From Isoetes taiwanensis (lineage: Eukaryota > Streptophyta > Lycopodiopsida > Isoetales > Isoetaceae), in assembly GCA_021234155.1 (NCBI GenBank), contig JAJEKV010000026.1, positions 15,614,283-15,678,282 on the forward strand: a DNA stretch of 64,000 nucleotides. The letters run 5' to 3'. Made by a program: the position numbers and the translations under genes. The first letter of the stretch is position 1, and each line of letters opens with the position of its first letter. This document shows, one piece after another, positions 21,430 through 30,329 of this stretch. The notes beneath the pieces were generated by a model. The model searched no databases. It saw nothing but the letters and a program-made list of their open reading frames with translations, and had not been told where the DNA came from.

Positions 21430-22032
21430 CTTGAATGCTTTTTCAAGAAAAGCCTGGAAGGAACAGATACAGGGTAATTGGCTTGATTGATAGAACTGAG
21501 CAAGAGAATGCAATTGCTTGCCCTCTTATGTGCACAATTGGAGGGAATACACATTACCTTGGCGGGAATCAAAGAAGCCAGCAAAGAATCGATTTGCAAT
21601 TGGAAGAGCATGTCCCGTGCAAGTAAATGGCGCCAAAAAGAAGATGTTTCTGGAAAAATATGGGCAAAAAGATCTTCAGATCTGCATGATTTTGCCGCCA
21701 ATCTTAGAAGAGCTTACATGCAAAAAGGGCAAAAAGTTACCAGTAATATCTCTTCCAAATCTCCCAGCCACGAGCCAAATGTAGGTCAAATGCTGTGCCA
21801 GATAGGTCTTCGTTTGTGTGGCTGCAGTCCTTGTGTGATCCATGGAGGAGGCCATGCCGAATACAAAGGGATTGATGCTGTGCCGTCCACCCTAAGAAAA
21901 GGGACCGTGGAAGAACAAAACCTAATCCATTATGGTAATGCCTTTTGTGCCTATTAGGTAATAGAGGAGTGCCAAAAGAGGCACACCTGGGCCACAGTCG
22001 TCCCCATGTGGCGTCAAAAAAGGGGCCCTATT
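21430..22032. other. Right sub-terminal region of the pogo-like element (upstream of the transposase)
   Basis: Presumably holds the transposase promoter and 5' leader. The frames seen on either strand show no domain. 'gtgccaaaagaggcacacctggg' (about 21970) is a short palindromic word near the end. Confidence 0.35.
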
Positions 22033-22053
22033 CCAAAGTGGGGCACCCTCCCT

Positions 22054-22197
22054 TAGGTGGAGCTTCAGACAACTGATCCCAACAAACTGCATTGTGGTTG
22101 CTTTGAAGCAACCCACATGTGAAATTTTCGCCTGCGGTGACAGAAATCATGGCCTGCTGTGGAGGAGAACAAGTGAAAAAAATGGTAGCCAAATATG
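22054..22197 (-). pseudogene. CRINKLY4-like receptor ectodomain pseudogene, upstream part
   Basis: The minus strand reads LATIFFTCSPPQQ, ISVTAGENFTCGLLQ, SNHNAVCWDQLSEAPP. These are the first one to two RCC1-like units with 'AG..F.CGLL' and 'AVCW' motifs. It continues in frame into the piece at 13381-13881 once the transposon and one TA are removed. Upstream an in-frame stop occurs and a 7-T run sits at 22174-22180, so the true 5' end (signal peptide) is lost or frame-shifted. Confidence 0.78.
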
Positions 22198-22369
22198 GTT
22201 ATTGCCGTTGTATGTGCTTTTCCTCCAGGCGATTCCTCTGGCGTGTCCAGGGTCTTTTACCTCTGGCCCAATGCACATGCCGAACCCCAGCCTGTCCTAA
22301 TGCCATCTATGGATGGAGCAAGCCCTCCTTACTTCCGCCATAGCCGCAGCAGCTGCAAAACCTCCCGAA

Positions 22370-22643
22370 GAACATGACGTAAATGTAACAAATTTGAATT
22401 TTTACTGGGGATATTCCACCAGGCAGAATCAATTCCGGATGGTGATTTCGTCGCGTGGAATAAAAGTGGAATAAAAGGGCCGTGATTCCGTCCGGCGGGA
22501 TTTGGTGGCTGTGATTCCGCTGGAAGGTATTAAACGAAGGTGTCAAGGTATGGATAATGGGGCCTCCAGAATGGACCCCGTTCCAGGCACGGGAGAGAAT
22601 TTTCTATGATGGAATCACCATAAGTGGGGTAACTTTATCTTCA
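22370..22643 (-). repeat. Right inverted repeat with GGAATCAC motifs
   Basis: Reverse-complement partner of 12525-12910. It shares, in order from its outer end (22643 inward), TGAAGATAAAGTTACC, 'GGTGATTC', 'CTCTCCCG', 'CCCATTATCC.TACC', 'TACCTTCC.GCGGAATCAC', 'GACGGAATCAC', 'CCCTTTTATTC' and 'TGGTGGAAT'. It has fewer tandem GGAATCAC units than the left copy. No clear target duplication was found outside the two ends. Confidence 0.78.
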
Positions 22644-22968
22644 TCGAGGAAGGAGTTGGCATGCAGCATTTTCACGAGAACTCTGCATCGTGTCTTTGAC
22701 TCTCCTCTCACCGTGTCTTTTGTTTTTCGAAGTTAGTTTTTTGCTTTGGAAGATGATGGATCCCATGGAGACGAATTACCACACGGGCAACTAATAAAAT
22801 TAGTAAGCTCACCAAATGAGTAGGTCATAGCATGCATGTTAAGTCCAAAAGAGATCCATGGCTCGGTCGGATAGACACAAACCAGTGCCATCCCTCATTT
22901 ACAAAGCCAGCATGGCTACATGCATATTGAATCTGAATAAATATCACATCGTTTGGCAGAAATCCTGC
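22644..22968. other. No gene seen
   Basis: Flank between the inverted repeat and the PPR relic. No coding frame or repeat recognised. Confidence 0.4.
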
Positions 22969-23470
22969 TTAACACATTTGTTCATATGCCTGAATGGCAT
23001 TTTCAGCATGGAAATGCTGGGCACATACTAAAATCATTGCATTATATGATATGAATTTGAGCAGATTATAAAATGCCCTCTCTGCATCTTCTAGTCCCCC
23101 AAACTTAACATACATATTGAGAATGGCAGTTCCTACAACCACATCTTTATGCAAACCACTAGCTATTATCTGTGCATGTACCTGTTTTCCTTGCGTTATT
23201 GCTGTCTGGCTAAGTAATGCATTCAAAATACTGACAAAGGTTAGCATTGAGCCTTCATGCTGCATCTGTTGAAAGAGTTTACGGGCTTCACATGTCCAAG
23301 AAGAACATATGCAGCAATCATGGAATTCCAAGAATCAAGATCCTGAAAATTTTCTCAAAAGCATTGCAAGCATCTGCAGCAGTTCCACAGCTGCCATACA
23401 TGCTGATTAACACCACATTAAAACCAAACCCACTCATTATTATATGCGCATGCATCCACTTGTAATACAA
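22969..23470 (-). pseudogene. PLS-class PPR pseudogene fragment
   Basis: PPR proteins bind organelle RNA. Minus-strand reading: KWMHAHIIMSGFGFNVVL, SMYGSCGTAADACNAFEKI, then (frameshift) DLDSWNSMIAAYVLLG, then (frameshift) ARKLFQQMQHEG, SILNALLSQTAITQGKQVHA, GLHKDVVVGTAILNMY and KFGGLEDAERAFYNL. It ends at FHAENAIQAYEQM. About four repeat units are recognisable, with at least two frameshifts and no start or C-terminal E domain. It is a relic of a gene like the one at 30330-32093. Confidence 0.85.
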
Positions 23471-23889
23471 TCTTCCAACTTTGGCATGCCAAAAATATAA
23501 AAGAACTCATCTATCAATCTCTACTTTAAGAACCATTGCCAACCAGATCATACCATAACTAAGGAATGAGAGACAATGGTTTTCCTGTCGTCGGCCTTTA
23601 ATTTCTGGATTGTAATGCGATGTCAAGTAGACAGTTTACTTTGTGACAAAGCAAAATCAGCAAACTGGTACACATAGGTGCCACACCTTCATGCCATATA
23701 AGTGACGGGGAAATGCAATGCCCCAGGCATTCATAAGAGCACTCTGTGCTTAATGAAATAATTTGCTCCAAGTAACTCACTCTTTTCGTCCAACGTACAT
23801 ACAATCTACTGTTTAATGCAAAGGGATGGTTGAATGGTTCAAGAAGTTGCACTCGATGGCAAAAGAATTCCTATTTTTAAGAGAATCAA
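23471..23889. other. No gene seen
   Basis: Spacer between two PPR relics; no recognisable frame or repeat. Confidence 0.4.
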
Positions 23890-24200
23890 GACCTTGGGCA
23901 GTCTGGGATCAATTCTTTGGCCTTCTTGATCTTGTTAACTTTGAAAAATACTTCAATAAGAAAATTATATGTGATGAAATCAGGCATGCAACCAAATTCC
24001 TCCATTTGCCTGCCAATTTCATCAGCCTCATTTTACTTGAAAGCTTTGCAGAACCCATCAATCATTATATTGAAACTCACATATCTCCACAAACGTTCTC
24101 AATCATTTGCTGGAAAGCTCCTGAGCAGGATTTGTATCTCCCATTTTAAAAAATCCATCTATACATGTGTTATAGCTGATAACATCAGGAGCATATACTG
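23890..24200 (-). pseudogene. P-class PPR pseudogene fragment
   Basis: The minus strand reads PDVISYNTCIDGFFKMGD and AQELSSK, then, after a frameshift, SFNIMIDGFCKAFK, stop, NEADEIGRQMEEFGCMPDFI and TYNFLIEVFFKVNKIKKAKELI. The 35-residue spacing and the 'P-D-V-I-S-Y-N-x-x-I-D-G-F' wording are P-class, unlike the PLS-type relic next to it, so it derives from a different PPR gene. An internal TAA and a frameshift make it non-functional. Confidence 0.85.
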
Positions 24201-24488
24201 AACATCCATCTAGGCCATGAGGAGCTGGAAATGAAGCGGGAAACATAGCTCTACGGCTTTTTTAAGCTTGGAAGTTGCAGACCCATCGGAGAAGAAGACG
24301 GATTCCTAAATCCTATTTTATGCCACTTCAGCTCCCGTAGATCCAACACATTTAAGAAAAGGTAAAAAAAAATGCTCAAAAAGCCGGATACAGACAACAA
24401 AAAAGGGCTAAAAAAAAGGTACAGAAAACCCAAAAAGGTCCAAATCGGGAAAAAAAAGAGTATAAATCGGCAACCATAAAGCATTTTG

Positions 24489-24932
24489 ATGGCGACGAGC
24501 ATGGATTCGGGTTCTGATTATGGATACATAAGGGCGAGGCAAAAATTGGAGCCTCTACCCGTTCCTTGTGGGCTATGCAACGGGATGATCTATGGAACGG
24601 TAGATCAAATTGCACCTGACGTAGTGGCTGTGCTGGATTGTGGCCACGCTTACCATGCAACTTGTTTGGAGAGTAATACCCATCCTATGCATATCCACGA
24701 TCCTCTTTGTCCTCTTTGCACACATCCGTTTGTTCTAAATTCAATTGAAATGCAACCACTTTACTCATCCTCTCAAGCACCCCCAATCCCAACTCCACAA
24801 CCAGTTTTTCCATCCACAATCACTCCCCAATCTGCAACCCACAGTTCACAAAATATGTCAACTTCACAAAATATGTCTAACCTTGGCCCCCAGGCTTTTG
24901 ATTTTGGCAAAAAGATTTCTAATGGTTCTTGA
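24489..24932 (+). CDS. Small RING-H2-type zinc finger protein
   Basis: 147 residues from the first ATG (24489). A RING-type finger spans about 27-77: C27-x2-C30 (PCGLCNG), C51-x-H53-x2-H56-x2-C59 (DCGHAYHATCLE) and C74-x2-C77 (CPLC), so all eight zinc ligands are present. The class commonly acts as E3 ubiquitin ligase by binding an E2. The tail (85-147) is Pro/Ser/Gln-rich with a repeated SQNMS and looks disordered. There is no transmembrane segment or signal peptide. The frame is single-exon and uninterrupted. I cannot name an orthologue; the substrate is unknown. It sits alone between PPR relics and non-coding DNA, so it could be an intact gene or the 3' exon of a longer one. Confidence 0.7.
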   Translation: MATSMDSGSDYGYIRARQKLEPLPVPCGLCNGMIYGTVDQIAPDVVAVLDCGHAYHATCLESNTHPMHIHDPLCPLCTHPFVLNSIEMQPLYSSSQAPPIPTPQPVFPSTITPQSATHSSQNMSTSQNMSNLGPQAFDFGKKISNGS

Positions 24933-25892
24933 CAAAATTGTAATCTTGTTATCAACCATATCGTTGGCAATTAGCCCGATCTATTGCTTAAAACCATCCA
25001 CTAGAAGTTCCAGCACAGTCCAGGTAGTGTGGTTAATTGTTTCGGCATCAATTAACCACGTAAAAAGAAGAACTTACCGAGGTGTTCTTTGTAGGTCCTT
25101 ATGAAAGCTATATTCCAAGTTCAAAACTCTCGATGCTTAGAACTGATAACTCAAGATTGTGGTTATATCGAAGTACATACTTATGGCGATTGTAATTCCA
25201 CTATTTTTTTCCCGGTTAAATAAAATGGAGGCCATCTTTTAGCATTGTTTTTGTTAACGATGTTTTTGTTTTCACAACGTCGTATTTTTTATGAATCAAT
25301 TGCATCTCAAAAGAAAAGCAAAGGAAAAAGCATAAAGATATAAAAAAGCAATTGTCTATAATGGAGTGTAGCAAAAGTAAATCTTCTTAGGGAGCATGTA
25401 ATTGTGCATTGATGCACAAGTTCGTTCCAACTTAAAGTTATGAAGATGTTATGGACGACAATTACTTGTTTAAACCTACAGACGTTTTCTGAGCCCGAAC
25501 TTTGCCCATACTCGAGTGACTCCAAACTGGTTGCCGGGATAACTATCAGTGCTCATATCCAGCTACAAATTGGTTCTTCCAAGGGCACTCACAACCAGGA
25601 AATTTGCTCATTGCCAAATTAGGTTTCTAATTGTAGTGTCAAATTGGCATTGGGTTTTCAAAAATATAAAGCTTTTTTAAGTTGCAAATTTCATCATTCC
25701 TTTTTTTTCATCACCCATCAATCCAGCATTCCATTCTCATATCAAAAACACGTACAATATATCAGTATACAAATCTCCATGTCCAAAAATGCAGGTGTAC
25801 ATTAAGCTGGAAGCATGAGATTATCCCATTAGATAAGTATCCTAAGGATCACAGTATATTCCTTGCCAATCTACTTATTTAAATTGTAACTT
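24933..25892. other. No gene seen; probable 3' flank of the RING gene
   Basis: AT-rich. 'aaataaaatgg' at about 25218 could serve as a polyadenylation signal. No recognisable coding frame. Confidence 0.4.
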
Positions 25893-26013
25893 TCCGGCAG
25901 TGCTAACGCCGGCGCTTACGCTTTTTCCGACAAATGTTACGCCGCTTCTTGAGTTTCCGGGCAAAAAATGTTTTTTTCCGGCAATGTAACGCCGGCGCTA
26001 ACGCTTTTCCCGG
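25893..26013. repeat. GC-rich direct repeat (CCGGCA..TAACGCCGGCGC), two copies
   Basis: Two copies about 82 bp apart of 'tttccggcartgytaacgcc' continuing 'ggcgctwacgctttt'. It contrasts with the AT-rich surroundings and contains GCCGGC palindromes. A further 'gttacgccgc' lies between the copies. Confidence 0.75.
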
Positions 26014-26985
26014 CGAAAAGCGTGAGTTTTGGAATCCAAAAATATTTCCGACGTTCGCTCTGCGAAACTTTCTCTCTCCGTCCCAAAAAAAAATGGGTTA
26101 CGTTTTCTTGAAGGGAAGGAGCGTTTTTTCCGTCCTCTCCGCTCCATCATTCTTCTGCCATAAGCCGAGATTCAAGATGTTTTTGTGATAGCAAGAATGT
26201 CTGAGCTCTGAGCGGCTGGTTACCAAAATGCAGAGGCGGCTGGGGAGCTGGGAGCCGATTGCATGCTGGAGGTACTATTCTACTGGAGCATCTTGGTAAA
26301 TCGGTTGCATTCTACTGGTACTTTTCTTTGCATTTTGGATGTTAGTCGGTTGTGACATTCTAAATCTGAAGCTGTTTCTGCTGAAGCAGAGGTCGCTGAA
26401 GCAGAGGAGCCACTGGGCCACTGATGCAAAGGAAACAGAGGAGTCGGTGAAGATTAAGGAGCTAACTATTGGAATCGATATACCTATCTCTGACAATCTG
26501 GCATGTAGGTTTCCATCTACTGCTTTTCTTATGTTTTTGTGCTTTTTTCTTTTGCTTGCAGACGATTGTTGAAGCAAGCCAGCCAAGCTTAAAAGCATCC
26601 GACTGCTTGGATTTTCGTGCTGCACTCCTACGACCTGCAAATAATAACCTCTACATTTCTTGGGGTTTTGACAAACATTTCATCCTTCGATTCAATCATG
26701 GGTTCTTATCCTAGCCTCTTTGCACAGGCCGGCTTGCAACTGCTTCATGCTCTACAGATTTAACAGATTTTCTACACTAAGAGCAAAGCATTTTTTGGAT
26801 TATGGGCTCGCATCCTAGAATGTTTTTTCCTACTTGCACAGGGCGGCTTGCCTGATTGGTTTGTACTGACTAATCCTATTCCTTTTCTGAATATATGGAG
26901 TGCAAAATGCCTGATGTTACTTATCTCATTCATTTTTTCAGCTTGAAGTACATTTGATTATGAAAAAAAACGTCCAGGTAATTTT
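26014..26985. other. No gene recognised
   Basis: It contains a short internal repeat 'gctgaagcagaggtcgctgaagcagagg' (about 26380-26410). Frames are short and without domains. It may form part of the Helitron that ends at 29121, but its left end was not found. Confidence 0.3.
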
Positions 26986-27270
26986 TTTTTAAGCCTTATC
27001 CTTCTTGATAGGGGCTTGATGGATTTTTAACAGGGACTCTTATCATGTTAGATTGAAGCATGGCAGATCCTGGTGATAAAAAGACTTCCAGGTAATCTTT
27101 TCTTCAAACTGTATCCTTCATAAGATAGGGCTTGACAAATTTTTAACAGGGACTCTTATCATGTTAGATTGAAGCATGGCAGACCCTGGTGACAAAAAGA
27201 CTTCCAGGTAATCTTTTCTTCAAACCGTATCCTTCATAAGATATGGCTTGACAAATTTTTAACAGGGGAA
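26986..27270. repeat. 117-bp tandem repeat, about 2.5 copies
   Basis: The unit contains 'gaagcatggcagaycctggt', 'gacttccaggtaatcttttc', 'gtatccttcataagata' and 'ggcttgacaaatttttaaca'. Copies are anchored at about 27056 and 27173, with partial copies before and after. Each unit holds ATG, a short open stretch (MADPGDKKTS) and 'CCAG|GTAATC', which looks like a repeated mini-exon with a splice donor. Confidence 0.8.
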
Positions 27271-27278
27271 GCATGGAA

Positions 27279-27410
27279 GATCATGCTGTCATCCCTTCAT
27301 CTCTTAGTCTTTAGTCTTATCATATATTTTGAGGCCCCACAACGTGCATGCAAATACAGATTTTTGAGTTTATTGTCGTAATCACGCAAATACAGATTTT
27401 TAATTTTGTT
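27279..27410. repeat. 130-bp direct repeat, copy A (copy B at 27658-27790)
   Basis: Shared words include 'gatcatgctgtcatc', 'cttatcatatattttgaggc' and 'tgcatgcaaatacagatttt'. The two copies are about 380 bp apart and differ at a handful of positions. Confidence 0.85.
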
Positions 27411-27790
27411 GTGGCAATCATTGCACAAATTCCTATCAGATTATTGTAGAATAGATCTGCATGTTCCATTGTGAGTTTGCATTCGTTTTTCTAAAATGTT
27501 CTGATTTTATAGGGTTGCTACCTTCACATTTTTACTAAATGGGTGTTTTTCTCTGAAGAGAGAGGATTGTTATTGCCAGCAAGTGCGGAAAAAACATGGT
27601 ATTCATTCATTCATTTGTGCTGGGCACTCATTCTTCTTCTGAGATTCCTATACGGAAGATCATGCTGTCATCCTTTCATCTCTTAATCTTTGGTCTTATC
27701 ATATATTTTGAGGCCCCATAACATGCATGCAAATACAGATTTTTGAGTTTATTGTTGTAACCACGCAAATACATATTGTTTATTTAACGC

Positions 27791-29091
27791 AGTCATTTAT
27801 TTAAACATTTTTGTTTCGAATGCCTGAAATCAGTGACAAGGATGGATGTTCCACGTTCAAGATTAAAGAAGGAGAAGAAAAGAAAAGAATTTGGGGTACT
27901 TGAAAGCTTCCAGGTTATTTTTAGACTGTCTGCCATACTAATTGAGTCCATAAAGCTTACGCCATATGTAAAAAAGGGTGATGGCATGTTGTAGGACTGA
28001 TTGTTGCCAATTGCTTATTACCTTATTTACCTAGAAATATTATCCATCCAGTCGTGTTTCATATTCTGACTACTATATTGATTATGATATTATGCGGTAT
28101 AAGGTGCTGACGTTATTGAACTTTAGCTATGAATTTACCTATACCAGAGGCCTTGCATAAATGGCAGACAAAGACCACTTCCCCTCTCGACCTAGATATT
28201 GGAATTGTTGTGCAAAGAGCACATTGATTTATTATGTAAGAACAAAAGTTTGTAACGTATGCTAACTCATTCCAGCTGTTCTACATGGTGATTTTTTGCA
28301 TAAATGGGAGTTTCATTCAAGGTCCATTTGAAACCTTGAAACTCCAAGGAGATAAGGCATCACACAATTTAAATTCTTTCAAGACAATCACACATTTGCT
28401 TGCATTAATTCAATAGATACCATTTTTAGATAGATTCAAAATGCAAGTTCTCTTGCTGATTAAGTTGAAATGGTTTTTGAATTGCACATTAAGCGCTACT
28501 ACTATGTTACTTACCATTGCAATTTTCTACCTAACGGGGAAGAGCTATTGTAATGTACCTTTTCTTTTTCAATTATTATCAAATTTGAAACATCTCTAGA
28601 TATGGTAGTTTGATACATCAGTGGCTTGATGCATTGAAGACTTAAGAGTTTGTGTGGCACTATTCTTATATGGAGCATGACCTTTGATAGATAGCGTAGG
28701 TCATCTTCCAAATTTACACAAGGAACCATTTATGGCATTATCATGGATTTTGCCTAAGGATTATTATATCATCCTACATGTTGTTCATTCTGCTACAAGT
28801 ATGAGGATGATATTTTGAGCATAAGTTTTTGGTCTCTTTTCAAATTTTCGTTTTTAGAGGTAGATTTAACTGCTTGCCATATTCCTTATAAAACATTGTT
28901 TTCTCTTCTAAAATCTATATACGCAAAGTTAATACATCGATGATACTGTTATTAGACAATTTCAATAACAAAAATAATTACAAAAGCAAATAATGTCTAT
29001 TCTTGCCAATATCAATATCAATATGTGCAGTTATCGAAGTTGTACATATGGACGTTAAAGGCCGAGTAAAAACAGATGTGCCACGACATTA
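27791..29091. other. AT-rich, no gene seen; interior of the Helitron ending at 29121
   Basis: No rolling-circle Rep or helicase motif was recognised. Short minus-strand frames only. Confidence 0.35.
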
Positions 29092-29121
29092 GCCCGGCAA
29101 CGCCGGGCACACGTTTACTAG
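29092..29121 (+). mobile_element. Helitron 3' terminus (plus strand)
   Basis: A 7-bp-arm hairpin GCCCGGC-AAC-GCCGGGC (29092-29108) is followed nine bases later by CTAG (29118-29121) and then T. This is the standard plant Helitron 3' end (GC hairpin, about 10 nt, CTRR, host T). The same end, GCCCGGC-GAT-GCCGGGC then CACACGTTC and CTAG, occurs on the minus strand at 56114-56142, so they are one family. The 5' end (TC after a host A) was not located; the body extends toward lower coordinates. Confidence 0.82.
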
Positions 29122-29749
29122 TCTTCCTTAAAGAGAAGGATCTTTGCAAAAGAATGTACACTTTGTAAAACTTCGCCACTAGACATTTTGAAACAAAACA
29201 ATAATACTCAGTCGATTTCTCCTTAGTTATTCTCCCCTTTCACGAGGTCAACATAGATACTGAAAAGGCCGACCCTTAGTTAGCTCCTGTTTGAATCCCA
29301 AGGCACAGCTTGGCTTCCCATTCTTGCAACCCAATAGACACCATTCAAAATACTGGACACTAATTCATTACTTAATTCAAGCAAAACGGCCCTTCCACAG
29401 TGCAAGCTTTTGCCAAACCTGAAAATGACTTTAGGGATAACTCAGATCATGGGAATTTTACTAGCAGCTTAACCATGCGCAGTTACAATGCTTAGGATAT
29501 GCTTCCGTGCGCAGTTACAATGCTTAGGATATGCTTCCGAGCAACTAACAGGAATTCAGCATGACTTTTGGTAATAAATTGTAATTACCAGATATCCTAG
29601 GTTTGTCCTTGGATTCCAATTCTAGAAGCGATATTTAGAATGTAATTTCATAAAGGGCATCCAAGAAAACACCAAAAAGGCCAAATTACCTGGCAGATGT
29701 ATTTTCCTAAGCAGCCAATGCATGACCATACCGATGTCCATTTTTTGCA
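29122..29749. other. No gene; short tandem duplication at about 29475-29540
   Basis: 'gcgcagttacaatgcttagg' and 'atatgcttccg' occur twice in immediate succession (period about 33 bp). Otherwise unremarkable. Confidence 0.5.
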
Positions 29750-29988
29750 AGACATGGTAGCTCTTGGCTACATGCACCTAACAATGCCACAAGACACCGA
29801 AACATGTGACCTTGCTAGGTTTTATCCCAGGATCCTGCATGTTCTGAAAATATTTTTGAGCATTGCGACTTTCATTATACTCGGCACATGCAGTTATCAT
29901 TTCATCCCAGGTCACAGTACATTTCAATTTGTCGTTCTATGAAATAACCTGCTTGTCTCATCTTATCTCCTATATTTTGCATACATGT
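29750..29988 (-). pseudogene. PPR pseudogene fragment
   Basis: The minus strand reads DMYAKYRR, stop, then, after a frameshift, TVTWDEMITACAEYNESRNA, QKYFQNMQDPG, IKPSKVTCFGVL. One to two PLS-type units (VTWDxMIxACAE, YFxxMQDPGIKPSxVT) lie on the same strand as, and just downstream of, the intact PPR gene. Stops and a frameshift are present. Confidence 0.78.
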
Positions 29989-30329
29989 CCACAAGTATCC
30001 ATGTTTAGTTTGACTGCATTGCTACATGTTTCCAGCATGCCTAGAAATGTGAACTTACTAGGTTTTATCCTCGTTCTTTCAAAATTGTTTCTTCTTCTTT
30101 TTCAAAACAGATTTACACCCCTCGGTTTATTCCTCCACAAACAATCTCCAACCTTAAACGGATTGCCTCCCAAGGACAGCCCAAACAGAAACCAAGGGCA
30201 AACTAGAAAGATCCCATATTGGTTGATAAGCGGATTCCCCTCTGCACAAAATATTTTTGGTTCTATTAACATTAAGCTTCCGTGCTGGCCATGAGAGCAT
30301 TAACAAACGTGTTGGCTTAGAAGGCAGTC

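Larger units (their letters stand above)
13882..22053 (-). mobile_element. pogo/Tigger-type (Tc1/mariner superfamily) DNA transposon with a nested insertion
   Basis: Perfect 21-bp terminal inverted repeats: left 13882-13902, AGGGAGGGTGCCCCACTTTG plus G; right 22033-22053 is the exact complement. They are flanked by a TA dinucleotide on each side (13880-13881 and 22054-22055), the Tc1/mariner target. Deleting the element and one TA rejoins the CRINKLY4-like frame without a shift (...SEAPP / NNKQFESI...), which proves the boundaries. Total 8172 bp; without the inner element (16361-20513) about 4.0 kb. It carries one minus-strand transposase gene. The right sub-terminal part (21430-22030) contains no recognised gene. 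Confidence 0.95.
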
